Source: Oryza sativa Japonica Group
Taxonomy: Eukaryota; Streptophyta; Magnoliopsida; Poales; Poaceae
DNA: 64,000 nt
Assembly: GCF_034140825.1 (NCBI RefSeq)
Contig: NC_089037.1
Coordinates: 34,377,001-34,441,000 of the forward strand
Reading direction: 5' to 3'
Shown: positions 20,717 to 41,041 of the stretch, piece by piece
How positions within the stretch are numbered: the first letter of the stretch is position 1
Layout of the letters: every line of letters begins with the position of its first letter
Position numbers and translations under genes: made by a program
Notes under the pieces: generated by a model
Database searches by the model: none
Told to the model about the DNA's origin: nothing
The model's input: only the letters and a program-made list of their open reading frames with translations

Positions 20717-23700
20717 ATGCTGCCGGATGGCGGCGCCGACGACGAGGAGCGGTGGCTCGCCGAGGGCATCGCCGGCGTCCAGCAGAACGCCTTCTACATG
20801 CACCGCGCCCTCGTAAGGCCCGCCAAACCCTAGCTCCCTCGGTCTGTGACTGCCCCCTCTCGCTTATCATCTGCCCCGATCGGCAATTCGTGCGCAGGAT
20901 TCGAACAACCTCAAGGATGCGCTCAAGTACTCGGCGCAGATGCTCTCCGAGCTGCGGACCTCGCGGCTCTCGCCGCACAAGTATTATGATCTATGTGAGT
21001 GTTTCTTATGTGTCAGGATTCCTCAGTGCGCCCAATTTTGGCTGTGGTTTCAGCTGGGATTTGATGGGGGTTTATTGATTTTGCTGCAGATATGAGGGCG
21101 TTTGATGAGATGCGGAAGCTGGAGATGTTCTTCAGGGAGGAGACCCGTCGTGGCAGCTGCTCCGTTGTTGATTTGTATGAGCTTGTGCAGCATGCTGGCA
21201 ACGTACTGCCCAGACTGTAAGACTAATGCACCCCTTGTCAGGCATAAACAGCTGTTAACTTTGTGTAATTATGTGCTGTTAGCTCTGTTTTACTTGCTCT
21301 GTGAGGTTTCTGGAGCCGAATTTGTGGTGGGTATTGCAGTCCTGTAGATCATTACAACTCTATACGATCTAGTAATAACTTGTAGCTACTAGATCAATGG
21401 CAGAACTTGGTACTTCGATAGTTTAACTTTCGAGTAACTTTAACTTTGTTGAAAAGACTAGTTTGAAGTTTGAACTACTGTATATTTACTTGGTACAACT
21501 GAACTTAATTAGTCTTATTGCTTGACTATCAGTGCTCATACCAGTAGACATTATATAAGCCATATCATTCAATTGCCGACATGGTTCAAGAAGGTGCTAG
21601 AGAGTTGGAAGGGCTGGCGCCTAGGTCAAACCAACTAGTCAAACCCAAGAAATTAGTAAGTATATTACTTAAATTCAGACAATATAACACTAAAATAGCA
21701 ACAAAACACCACCCAAGGTAGGTTAGCCACCTAAATGCACCATCTAATGCCTAATCACGATGACTACCCGGTGCCTAGCACTGACTTTAGAACACTGATC
21801 CCTGGTGATTTTACTGTGACCAACTTGAATACACTTGTCACACCTGAATGTGAGGCCAACGGTTAATCATGCTTGCATGTACAATGGGATGTGATTTTGA
21901 CTCATTTGAAATTGCTGAAGAACTGTTATGGTATGAACCTGATTTGGTGTTGTTCATGTCCTAGCTATCTCCTCTGCACAGTAGGATCTGTGTACATTAA
22001 ATCAAAAGAGGCTCCTGCGAAAGACGTTCTTAAAGACCTTGTTGAAATGTGTCGAGGCATCCAACATCCTCTTCGTGGGCTTTTCCTAAGAAGCTACCTA
22101 TCTCAGATAAGCCGAGACAAACTGCCAGATATTGGTTCCGAGTATGAAGGGTAATGCACTCCATGCCATGCTGTTTAAATGTTCAGTAACTGAAGATAAA
22201 CTAATGTTTCATATGTATGTAAAATGTTGTCTTATTCTACAACATTAATTTGGCATTCATATAGTACCTTTTGAACAGGCTGTAATCACAAAATCCAAAT
22301 GAAAGGGAACTGATAGACAAATTAATGTTAAGTACGTAGTTCCCTTGCTCTTCGTTTTGAATCGTGCATGCTATGGTGTAGGCATTGATTCTGTGACTTC
22401 CTGTGCATTAATTCATTTATTTGTCATCGCTGCTCTATCTATCTCATATATAATTTACCAATCCTTATTTAGGACCAACTGTATATTGGAAGTCTTAACT
22501 ATTGCCACTTTGCCAGTAGCGCTGCTTGATCATGTATCAGTACACTAGAGGCAACATGAAGTTCAATTCACTTTATTATATCTGGGAGTTAGGACATGCA
22601 GAGCGCAAAAGTGTTTTGTCCTGAAAGTATATGCTACTTCACATTTATGTTCTTCTCTTTTACAGTACCTAATTGTTTCTTTATACCTGCCTTTTGCAAC
22701 TTTCATCACACAGGGATGCTGACAGCATTAACGTCGCAGTTGAGTTTGTTCTTCAGAATTTCATAGAAATGAACAAACTCTGGGTCCGAATGCAACATCA
22801 GGTTTGATTCAGCTTGCAACTTGAAGCTTTTTTTTTTCTTTTCAAGCTGAAGTCTGAGTACAAGTGCTGCGATACTTTCCCCTACCATGCATTTACCGCC
22901 TTAGGTTTCTGCGCATGCATACATTGTTTCCCATGCTGTTCATGAATACAAGCTTTTATCACAGATGTCACCTCTAGGAAGCTCAAGATTATCTAACCAG
23001 ATAATAACTTAAACCGGCCTTGATGATTATGGTTTGCAGGGCCCTGTTCGAGAGAAGGAGAAGCGGGGAAAAGAAAGAAATGAACTGCGTGATTTGGTAA
23101 TCATCAATTACATGTATTCCCTACACTACATGTTCTTTGGTGTCATTTCAATGACATTGCTACTGTTCTTTCTTTTTTCTAGGTAGGCAAAAACCTTCAC
23201 GTTCTAAGCCAGATTGAGGGTGTTGACCTTGACATGTACAAAGAAACTGTCCTTCCAAGGATATTAGAACAGGTCTGCAATTAGATTTGTTGACAAATTA
23301 TAAAATGATCCATGATTCTACTGGAAGCTGAAGAAGAAATATATTGGCAGGTGGTTAATTGTAAGGATGAACTTGCACAATTCTACCTGATGGACTGCAT
23401 AATACAAGTCTTTCCAGACGAATACCATTTACAGACATTGGAAACATTGTTGAGCGCATTTCCGCAACTACAGGTTGGCATGTTTATGTTATTTTAACTT
23501 GATTGTTCTCTGCATATCGTTGCATGTTAGAAATTAAACACTGATGTGGATGATTATAATGTGACATATTTAGTTGATTGTGTCAACCAAATGAGTTAAC
23601 TACCAAGTCATCCTTATGTCTTTGTCTGCTTGATCAATTTGATTTGCACTGCCTGATGTTCTATTAACTACTCCATCTGTCTCAAAATACAACTCAATCA

Positions 23701-26700
23701 GGGAATCAACTCAAGCGAGTCAGATTCACTTTTAATCTGCGCATGCTAGTAGCTTTACATAGGGTCTTTGACCGTGTCAGTTGTTCACTTGCTACTTTGT
23801 TGTAAAATGCGACTAGTGAACTTGACACATAATTTTGCAAAAGGCTTTATCATGTACATGTAGTACATTTTGTTCTGTCATGATCTGTAGTTTAAGCTGC
23901 ATTTAACACAAAAATCCACAACCGTAGAATAAATTAATACAACTCAGTGTATATTTTGATATATAAGAATCGGGATGTAATTTTCTGTCCAATTTTCACT
24001 GCGATTGTTACTCACTCATTACTATTTTGTGGCAGCCAAATGTTGATATCAAAACCGTGCTGTCTCAACTCATGGACAGGTTATCAAGCTATGCTGCCGC
24101 AAGTCCTGAAGTAAGCACTCACTAAACCACTTCATCATGGTAAAATTTGCGTATACTATTGACAATCATGAATTGTACAGGTATTGCCAGAATTCTTGCA
24201 AGTTGAAGCTTTTGCAAAGTTCAGCAATGCTATTGGAAAGGTAAAATTTATTCCGCAATTTTTATCACTCTTTCTATTTCGTATTTTCTTGCAATACTAT
24301 GAGTTGGCATTTCATCTGAAAACAACTCTGTGCACATTTATGAGGTGGAAAGGATCCTTAGAGTATAACTTTGTCTTTTTTTTCTTGCTCCTTGCTCAAA
24401 TTATACAGTTGTTGCGTGCTGTATTATGGTATTACTGTCAAAACTGAAACTAGTGATCTATAATTCATTTGGCAGGTGATAGAGGCCCAAGTTGACATGC
24501 CAGTTGTTGGTGCAGTAACTTTATATGTATCACTTTTGACATTTACTCTCCGTGTGCATCCGGATCGGCTTGATTATGTTGATCAAGTGTTGGTAAGCCT
24601 TCTTGTGTAGGGGAAAAAAAATCTCCTAACTCTATAGTATATGTGCATGTAATTTCTGTACTTTATATATACTTTCTCCACAATCTACAAATGATCCTTG
24701 AGTGGAAGTGGTGAAGAGTAGAGGAATGAAAATATATGAAGTAATATATATTAGGATGTCTAAATAGTCTTCATGGAGTATGCGCCACAGCCACTCCCTT
24801 GGTGATGCCTCTTATGTCATGTATTATTGCGCTTTTTAGCTCATGTTAAGTTTAATGTTGGACAGGGTGCATGCGTAAAGAAACTTTCAGGGAATGCAAA
24901 ACTTGAAGATAGCAGGGCAACAAAGCAAATTGTTGCACTTCTCAGTGCCCCCCTGGAGAAATATAGCAATATTGTTACTGCATTAGAGCTCTCAAACTAT
25001 CCTCGGGTTATGGATTACCTTGATAATTCTACAACAAAAGTTATGGCTCTTGTAATAATTCAAAGCATAATGAAGAACACGACTTGCATATCTACTTCTG
25101 ACAAGGTAACTTTTTGACATCATATTTTTGCTTATTGTCTTGTCAACTACTATGGGAATCATCATGTAATTCTGGACATCATTATTTTGCAGATTGAAGC
25201 TCTTTTTGATTTAATTAAAGGTCTTATAAAAGATATGGATGGGGCTCAAAATGATGAGGTAATATACACGCTTCATTCTACAATTTTCTTTGGCTTGTTA
25301 TATTGTTTCTGCTGCTGTTCAACTGAATCAGCGCACACAATATTCTATTTTCTTATCAAGTTTACCTGTTATATTGCTTAGCTTGATGATGAGGATTTTA
25401 AGGAGGAACAGAATTCTGTGGCGCGTCTTATTCACATGTTGCACAATGATGACCATGAAGAGATGTTGAAGGTACACTTGTATTCTACTGAAGTTGATTA
25501 AATGATGCAGAATTATTTTGTGCTCATTATGTTCTCACATTTTAGTAACTTCGTTTCGTGATGGTTACATACTCACTGTTAGGAATATTTTTATGTCCAT
25601 TTTTCACATCTATGCTGTTGGTATCCAGCGATAGCAACGTGCTGACAGAATATGAAGCTAGTGTTTGCCCCCAATAAAAAGGTTAAGAAGAATATTTTAT
25701 TAGGTCATGTCTTTAGAACCTAAGTAAAAAGTCCATATCATGTTCATGCTGGTTGCAAAATGGATAAGTCGCAGCAATAGTCTATCCAATGCTAAAAATA
25801 CAAAACCGGGCATTAACTTTTGTATTTATGTTTCTGGAACTGGACAGAACTTACTGATCAGGTTGAATGTCTGAACACTTGATCATTTTGAAAATGCTAA
25901 TGGCAAATACTTGTTGATCTTTCAGATATTATGCACCGTTCAGAAGCATATACTTCAGGGAGGTCCCAAGCGGCTACCTTTCACTGTGCCATCCTTAGTA
26001 TTCTCTGCTCTCAAGGTTTGTCTTACAACTACATTTGGACAGTACGATAAACTAAGTAATCTTCTCATTTCGTATTTCTATTATAGATAATGCTTCTAAA
26101 AAAAATATCTAGTTGATCAAGATTCTTTGTAGGGGCCGTTTTGATAAACCAATAATTTACCGTATCTGACATCTGTTTTTAGATATAATGGGAAATCGTG
26201 GCCTTTGCTAACCACTGACATATGTTAGCCAGATATTGGCTATGTACTCTGCTTAATTCTGGTATAATAGTTATTCTAATTTTAGGCTTCTAATCTGTGG
26301 AGAATCTGTCCTGCCTGCAGTTGGTCCGAAGATTACAAGGTCAAGATGGTGATGTAATAGGGGAGGAAGTTCCTGCAACGCCTAAGAAAATATTTCAGAT
26401 CTTGCATCAGGTCCCCACCCCCTTCCCCTGGCTAATTTCTTTTTAGATGTGTTTTGGAGTTTCACTTAAAAACTCTGATAAAATATCACAATTTTTTACA
26501 CACTATCAACTTTGAAACTGTTGGAAAAAGATATAATATTGTTAATAATTGTATGCTGGATACATAAGTGTGAACTGTTTTATCCAACTTCCTCTAGCAC
26601 AGAAACTCTCCCTGGCTTGATTTACTTGCTTGCATAAGGATGAGGGCTATAAATCTGTTGATGGGGATATTGTTCTCCCTCATCAATGTTCTCATCATTT

Positions 26701-28243
26701 TTTTCATCCGCAGACCATTGAAGCTCTCTCATGTGTTCCTTCTCCTGAACTGGCTCTCAGATTATATCTGCAGTGTGCAGAGGTATTGCTGTAACAATTG
26801 ATTTATGCTTTCCATAACTCTGCATATCATGTAACTACCTTTCATATTACAGGCGGCCAATGATTGTGATCTGGAACCGGTTGCTTATGAGTTCTTTACT
26901 CAAGCATTCATCTTATATGAAGAAGAAATTGCGGTATAAGCCCTGCGTTGCCCTTCCTTGTGCACATCCATTTTGTCACATTACTTCAATTGAGTTATTT
27001 GATATAACCCCTGGATCATATCATAAACACATGCAATATGCATTCCAACACTAGGGTCAATAGCTCATTTTATAACTCTATACGATTTTCGACCTACAAT
27101 GTTTGCATGCTACATGCAGGATTCAAAGGCTCAAATCACTGCAATTCATCTTATAATTGGAACCCTTCAACGGATGAATATATTCGGGGTTGAAAATAGA
27201 GATACCCTGACTCACAAGACAACAGGGGTAACAATTACTATGCTGTTTCCTTATTGAATTATGTTTTTCTCTTCTCTCTCTCTCTCTCTCTCTCTCAAAT
27301 CAGTCTCTTCTATGCACATAATAACATCCTGCTGAATAATTGTGCAGTACTCAGCAAAACTTCTAAAGAAACCTGACCAATGCCGAGCGGTTTATGCATG
27401 TTCACACCTTTTCTGGACTGACGACCAAGACGGAATAATGGATGGTGAAAGGTAAACTTCTAAGCATACTGATTTGTTGAAACTTGTAGACTAGTTATGC
27501 CATCCGTAATTTTCAACTTTTAGTTCGTTCTTGCAAATGAAATGTTAGGACCTTCCTAATGATACGGAAACAAGTCTATTATAATTTTGTGGTGAGTCAA
27601 ACTGTTTTAAAAGATCACAAGGTAGATAAAACACAGCTGCAGCTGTCAGCAACAGCAGGTGCACACGCAAGTACACAGCAAACTTGCAATATCCTTTTGA
27701 GTTTCCCATGGTTATGTCAATTATTCATGGGAACAAAAGGCACTACTATATATTCATTATCCTTGAATTATATTCTTGTATCTATGAAAACTGACAAGTT
27801 TTTATTTGTTGCTTCTTTGAATTGTTGTTCCAGGGTCCTCCTTTGTTTAAAGCGTGCCTTAAGAATTGCAAATGCCGCTCAACAGATGGCTAATGTAACA
27901 AGGGGAAGTAGCGGATCTGTCGCGCTATTTATCGAAATTTTGAACAAGTAATCTCAAGACCTAGTCTGATATATTCTCTTGTGCATATGATTGCTATTGT
28001 TGTAATCCACATGCTTCTATTATTTCCAGGTATTTGTACTTCTTCGAGAAAGGAATTCCAGAGATCACGAACACTGTAATCCAGGATTTGATTGAATTGA
28101 TTAGGACAGAGAAGCAAAGTGAGAACACTGTAGCTGATCCATCGACAGAGGCCTTCTTTGCAAGCACTTTACGTTACATTGAATTCCAGAAGCAGAAAGG
28201 TGGGAGCATAGGTGAAAAATATGAGCAAATAAAAACTACCTGA
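20717..28243 (+). CDS. VPS35: VPS35, retromer core subunit
   Basis: Twenty-two exons joined by GT-AG introns give an uninterrupted 793-aa frame: 20717-20812, 20898-20994, 21090-21216, 21965-22150, 22714-22801, 23040-23096, 23183-23272, 23351-23473, 24036-24110, 24181-24240, 24476-24592, 24866-25105, 25193-25258, 25382-25471, 25926-26015, 26321-26410, 26714-26782, 26853-26933, 27120-27227, 27348-27451, 27834-27947, 28030-28243. Length fits plant VPS35. Family blocks include the N-terminal signature [14 protein letters not shown] (the VPS26-binding part), [43 protein letters not shown] and the C-terminal [16 protein letters not shown], which faces VPS29 in known structures. The protein is an alpha-solenoid on endosomes or prevacuolar compartments that recycles vacuolar sorting receptors. 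No missing parts are visible. Confidence 0.97.
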
Positions 28244-29504
28244 TTGTGCACTAAGTCAAAACAAGAACAGCGTCACGACGTGTTGTTTTTGTCTCGAGTC
28301 ATATTTGCGGAAGTTCAGTGAAATACAAGCCATTGGTCTCAGCTGCCTCTGGCCTAAAGGATCTTTGCATCTGTTGTTATTTGTGCATCTTACGCTCAAA
28401 GCGGGGCCTCCCCTCCATTTTGTGACATGTTTGGGTTAGTCAGGTGGCAATAAGCTTTACCCTTGGGAAGCTCAGATCTGTACAGCGCAACTTGTGTACC
28501 AGAGTATCATTGTTGTATATCCTTTTTCTTTCTTTTCTTTTTTTGTCAAAGAACAATTTTAGGGTTCTAACTTTTTTAACTTTGGAGGTACATATTTCTA
28601 TTTATCTGGCTGGACCTTTTGCTTAATTCATAGCAATGAAGGCGTTGAATTTGAACTATGTTCCGAAAGTATGAACTGTTTGTCTGAGACCTTGTGAGCT
28701 GACGGACCTACACAGACGATTAAGGTTACAGAGTTTTACCTTGTCCGGTAGCCTTTTCAGAGCTCCAATACACGCCAGCGATCGATTAGGCTAAGCTCAA
28801 CATTGTTAGGGACCAGATATTCGAAGATCAAGCAACACATTTCATTAACTGTTGATAGAACAGGCAGCAATCTAATAATGGAAAGTTGCTGTGTAAATGA
28901 AACCTATTTGTGCAAATCACAATTTCATAAGCTAGATTAGGCTAAACTCAACGTTGTTAGGGACCAGACCTCTCCAGATGTTCGAAGATCAAGCAACATA
29001 TTTCATTAACTGTTGATGGAACAAGCTGCTATCTAACAATGGGAAGTTGCTGTGTAAATGAAACCTATTTGTACAAATCACAATTTCATAAGCTGGAAAA
29101 ACGTACTAGGTGGGATTTGGGAAATGAGTTCCCTTGTATGTTTCCTTGTGCTTCAGCTTTGCTGATACAGCTAGCTAGAAGCTAGTCAGTTCTATCGTTG
29201 CCAATTCCCAGGGAGAAAAAGGACAATGTCCTCTCTGACTACCATGTCTTCTCGTTGCATGAAATGCAAATTTGCACAAAATCTCTGTTCATCTATAAGA
29301 TGCTCTTTGGCTTGATCACGATGAGGTATACACCCTTGAATACAAAGTTCTCAGTTTTTTTCTTTCTTGCTCTATATCCCCTCCAGATAAAATCAGCACT
29401 ATTTAGCATCAACACAAACTAATCCGCAAGGTGCCAGATATAATGAAGATATAGTACAAAATATGACCTGCCATGTCACCAATCATGAATTGAGCTGTAC
29501 CATA
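28244..29504. other. Convergent intergenic region between VPS35 and the FAD synthetase gene
   Basis: VPS35 3' UTR probably runs to about 28650, and the FAD synthetase 3' UTR enters from the right on the minus strand. The middle is occupied by a tandem duplication (28784-29095). No gene seen. Confidence 0.6.
28784..29095. repeat. Tandem duplication of about 151 bp
   Basis: Unit 1 (28784-28934) and unit 2 (28935 to about 29095) both start GATTAGGCTAA and end in CACAATTTCATAAGCT. Unit 2 carries a small insertion (CCTCTCCAGATG region) and several substitutions. Confidence 0.9.
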
Positions 29505-32172
29505 TCATCCAAATTCAATACCTAATTGCTGATTTTCTTGAATAGTATTTGGTAATAAACTGTTCTCATCTTTCATCTCAATTACAATGGTCTCTGAGTT
29601 TATGATCACCCTGCATAGTCCAAGATGGCCTCCATTAAGAAGGTCACAATTCTCATACAAACCATCAGCTGGTGGCATGTTCAACATGCAAGATTTTGGC
29701 AGCATGATCCTTTTCCTTTCCTGAAGGTGGTTTTCCTTAACTGTCAGCACAAGGCGGTGTTTCCTCCCTAGTAATTCAGAAACATATTCCATATCACCCA
29801 TAGCCAAAGCATGGCGAACACGACTAGAAGAAACCTGCCCCTTGTCGCTTGAATTTACGGAGGTTGTAACTCCATTATAAGATCTAGCTGTGTCCATGAC
29901 TGACCGTACAATAAATGCACTTAAACCAAATTCTTCACATAGTTTCACTAGCTCAGCTGCATCGCCAGATGCCCTGTAGCCAAATCTGTAGTTTTCACCT
30001 GTCATAATAACAAACAAAGCTATATTGTAAAAGGTTATGACAATACAGTAAGATAGTGCACCTACAAGAGAAGACAACATGTTTCTACCTGCTACAACAC
30101 CTTGTATTTTAAGATCCCTTGATAACCTCTCAACGAATTGCCGCGGAGTTAGGTACCTGACCTTTGAAAACTCAACTTGATATTCAATAGGCACTACATT
30201 CTTACAGTATGGAGCCCAAGAGGTGAGCACTCGCTTCCGATCACACTGAGCAACTATAGGAGGCCTGCATGAAAGGAAAGCAGTCATGAATTGCCACAAG
30301 CAAGGCACTCAGTTATTTGGGGCTAATGATTACCAAGGGAAATTATGAATAGCCTCTTTTACACTCACCTATACTCCCAGCCAAGAACCTCAGCAATTCC
30401 CACAAAAGAAAGAAGAAAGGGAGTTCCTGCCTTAGAAGCATACATTGCCAATTCTCGATGGCCAATGTGAAGGGCATCAAACTTTCCCAAGGCAACTATC
30501 CCATCTGAAACATGCATTGAATACCCAATGAAAATCTGGTTTAATCCTAGCCTCATGCAAGATTTGTGCAGAGTTTTCTAAGAAAGTATATGTGCAGCCT
30601 TAGAAAAGGACATGAGCTGCCCATAATAGATTTGGCATGCAATTATCACTTACTGGAGGTGCATGGTATAGGTTTTACATGCAAAATAAGCACACAAGTA
30701 TGAAACTTAAATAATCTGAAGAAAAAAAAACATAGTGCATACCAATCACACAATCTTGATCTTCCCCACAATCTATTAGGAGCTTATCTTTCACTAAATC
30801 TTCATTGTTCAGACTGATCCCTGACTGTCCAAATGAGCTGAAAGTTGCCAACGAGCATCTGTTTTGCCCTTTGTTCGTGCCTAGAAGCTTGCTTTGACTG
30901 CAGTATCTACAAGTGTGTAAGAGAAATTTTAAAGTTTTAAATGAGAAACCAAGTTCACATTATTAAGCATTTACAGCAGTAAACATAAAAGATCGACTCT
31001 TATTGATGTGATTATAAACCATAGCTTTATGCGAGGTCTGTAAGAGAGAAATAAAATCCTGAAATCTTAGGATTACCAGTGGGAAAAATCATATGGCAAT
31101 ACCGCAATAGTGAGCCTTACATGGGGAACACGTCAAATATACGGCCTCATCTTTTCGCTTATGCTTATCAACCAAAATTTGAATTTTCAACCTTAAATTT
31201 GGAGTTGATTTTGAGGTTTTTTCATCAAAGTTTATTTTTCAGTCTTTGCTTTTAGATCGCTAAGAACACGTAATATAAAAGTTTTATTCACAAATTATTT
31301 TTCGTTTGCAAATATCCAATGGGCACAGTTGTTCCACATAATCTCTTTAATTTTAATTGGCTTCACCTGCCAACAGGCTAGACTTGGGCAAGATATACTT
31401 CTTGCCTGACGTTAGAAAGTTCCGCACAAGTTTAACGTTACACTTACTAAACCAGTAAAATGCAACAAGCCACCCGCAACTTTGAGCCATGAAAGTACTT
31501 GACATGGAGACATGCTAATTTAACCCCTTTCATCCTCGCAGCTAATTCGAAATTCTAGCTTTTGCCCATCATCTGCTAGAAGCTCAAAGTATCTAGACTG
31601 AAATATCCAAAATTAGAATTAATGTACATTGTCAAACCCGGAAAGGTGGTAAGACAAGCACAAAGAACTGTCCGAATGCTCCAAGCCTCCAACCAACCAT
31701 AGCAAAGCTACTAGCTGTCAAAGTTAACATTTCACTGGCACGAGATTGAACAGGCTCAACGATCCAAAGTTGCCAGTCCTAATCCATACTATATAAAGTG
31801 TCCTAATCGATTAATCCCATTCCTAAGATGACGGCATCATCACTTACCCCCAAAAAGCACAGGCGTTTCATCGAACAGCTTGCGAGCGCAGGAGCAATAC
31901 TCCCAATCCCAACCGAGACAAGGAGGACAAGGAAAAGGGAACAAGAGACAGCAGGGAGCTCGCTACCTGAAGCGCCGGCATGGTGGCGGCAGGAATAACC
32001 GCGGTGCCCCGGCGACCACCGCGCGCTGGCCCCAGCCCCGGCCACGCGAGCGGGAGCGGGAGCGGAAGCCGAGGAGAGGCCGCCAATGGGGCGCGGCCGG
32101 GGACGTCGGGGAAGGGGAAGGGGAGCGGAAGGTGCATGAGAGCGCTCCTGCGGCGGCGGCGCCCCTCTCCAT
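29505..32172 (-). CDS. RIBF: FAD synthetase (FMN adenylyltransferase), chloroplast-type RibF
   Basis: Five exons on the minus strand: 32172-31967, 30906-30743, 30504-30369, 30264-30089 and 29998-29505. They join in phase to 391 aa. The first exon ([20 protein letters not shown], Arg/Ser/Pro-rich, few acids) fits a plastid transit peptide. The core holds the nucleotidyltransferase motif [13 protein letters not shown] (HxGH), then GWEYRPPIVAQ, the [11 protein letters not shown] segment, [17 protein letters not shown] and [13 protein letters not shown]. These are the conserved blocks of the adenylyltransferase half of bacterial RibF, and the riboflavin-kinase half is absent, as in plant RibF. 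The reaction is FMN + ATP to FAD + PPi. I chose the start at 32172 because its frame alone splices in phase. Another ATG (31982) lies in another frame. Confidence 0.93.
31138..31318. mobile_element. MITE in the first intron of the FAD synthetase gene
   Basis: The block ACGGCCTCATCTTTTCGCTT, the AT-rich centre with TTGGAGTTGATTTTGAGG, and GCTTTTAGATCGCTAAGAAC are features of a common rice MITE. A truncated relative lies at 1704-1798. The exact ends are uncertain. Confidence 0.65.
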
Positions 32173-33344
32173 ATCCTCACTTTGATGCGCCGTTGGCTTC
32201 TCGCTCGCCGCTTTGCTTCGCAGGCGGCGGCGGCGGCGGCGCGTCTCTCCTCTCCTCCGCTTGCTGCTGCTGCTGGCAGTCACGCACGCGGCACGCGTCA
32301 CGGGCGAGCTGCCTGCCCGTTAGATGAGGGTGTGTTTAGTGACCTTGGTTATTTCATAATCCAAGGGTCTGGATCTGTTCAGGGAACTTAAAATTACGAG
32401 AAGTTGTTACTTCTAATAATACAGCGGAGCGATTTTTTAGTTTATGGTTTCTAATTTATTTTCTGAATTTTACAACTACAACTTATCAGAATCCGAACAA
32501 AAATCTAGACCGTTTGGTGTGTGTGCGCGGGGTTCTTGTTCTGGAAAAATTTTCAGCTACCAAAAGCTCCCTTAAACATGTCTCAAGGCTGTTGTGTTAT
32601 AAAGTTACGGAAAAAAAATAAAGTTGCTGAAAAATGATATGCAGAACCAAGTTTTTATTTCGAAAGTAGAGATGATGGATAAGATATTAGAAAGTTGAAG
32701 ATTTAATGAAAAGGTATTATTAAGAAATGTTGATGAAGTTTCATTTTTTTTTTAAATGGTGCCTAGAAGTTTGATAAGCATCATGTCAGTTGAAACTACT
32801 CTTAATATTGATGGCTCGATTAACACTAGTTTTAGAAGTTAGGACAATCTATACTTAATTTTATAGTTGACTAGAAAATGTCTATGTTTTGTTATAGATA
32901 AAAAATATATTATAATATCATAGCATAATATTATTTTATCAAGCATGTAATTGTTTGCTTATTTGCATATATGGTATTTACTTGAATCAAATATTAGAAT
33001 ATTCTACAGTATCAGAAAATATCAAGCGGCAATTTATAAAAACCGAAGAAGCACAAGTAGAATAACAGATTTACTCCCATCACCATCGTAGTTTTTTATA
33101 TGGAGTATATAGTTGTATGTAAATGAAACTCGAGCACTCGACCATTAGTTGAGGGACGTAAAGTGGACCTTTTTGCACTTAACGCAAACAGGCCCAAACC
33201 AAGCATACACCGCTAGGACATCCGGTCCGACAAAAACAATGGCCCATTCTAAGCTATAAACCCTAGCGGCCTAGCCCAACAAAACCTCTCGCCTCGTCGA
33301 GTACGGGAGCTTGTTCACACGCCTCCTCCCCTACGACGCCGGCG
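32173..33344. promoter_or_regulatory. Shared divergent intergenic region (FAD synthetase / RBM28-like)
   Basis: About 1.2 kb separates the two start codons, so both promoters must lie here. The left 150 bp is GC-rich (5' UTR side of FAD synthetase). About 32330-32580 resembles a decayed transposon with GTGTTTAGTGACC-type sequence. The rest is AT-rich. CTAAACCCTAGC-like and GGCCCA motifs near 33190-33270 (e.g. GGCCCAAACC, TGGCCCATT, AAACCCTAG) are typical of plant ribosome-biogenesis promoters (telo-box and site II-like). Confidence 0.6.
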
Positions 33345-40274
<6,930 letters not shown>

Positions 40275-40535
40275 TTGAGTGTGATCATCGTGGGGAGAAC
40301 AACATGGTGACCCGGACCAGCTTGTCAAAAGGCTAAAATGTTTCCAGAGAACTTTCCACAAACTTTGCAGCCCCACCATTGGTCTGCCAAAATTTTGCTT
40401 GCTACATTTTGGTTGTTTTGTCCCACTCTTGTCGATCTTGACCCTTGATGACAGTGGCTGATGGTCGTTGGAGCCATCTATTATGACCATTTGAATGGGA
40501 ATGCTTATGTCTACAGAAACGCGCTAGTTTAAAAT

Positions 40536-40540
40536 GGTAC
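40536..40540. repeat. Left 5-bp target duplication of the copia element
   Basis: GGTAC, repeated at 46644-46648. Confidence 0.95.
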
Positions 40541-41041
40541 TGTTAGAGTTGTCTATTGGATCACCTAGGTTTAGATCTAGTCGGGTGGTTCTATTTGCGA
40601 TGGATGATTGAACAACAATAGAGAATAAGGGAAAGGGTTTAGGGATGTGACCGGTTGACGCGTTGGATGAAGAGGAAGTCCCAGCCATCGTCGTTGTCGT
40701 GCTCTGCTTGACGTTGGCGGTGGCGGCGATGGTGGTCGTGACGGCGACGGTGCTGCGCGGCAGTGGTGGTCGTAGGGGATCCCGGCGAGGTGGTGGCGCG
40801 GCGGTGGAGTCTTCTCGTCACTGGCTGCGCCCCCTCGATCGGTTAGGGTTTATGGGGTGGAGTGGCGGCGGCGGCGACGAACCTCGTTCCTTGTGTCTCT
40901 TGCCGTCCCGTCCTCCACCCCTCTTTATATGGCACAGTGTGACGGGGGCCCACCAGCCATTGGGCTGGGCGCCCCCGATCAGGGCGCGGGTCAAGGCCCC
41001 CTTGAGCCGTTGGGCTCAAGGGGAGGGAGATCCATCTAACA
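40541..41041. repeat. Left LTR (3' LTR of the element)
   Basis: 501 bp, TG...CA termini, adjacent to the polypurine tract. Confidence 0.95.

Noticed and set aside
23671-23990. Possible Stowaway in VPS35 intron 8
   Set aside because: A left-end-like CTCCATCTGTCTCAAAATAC is present, but no matching right end or TA boundary was found.
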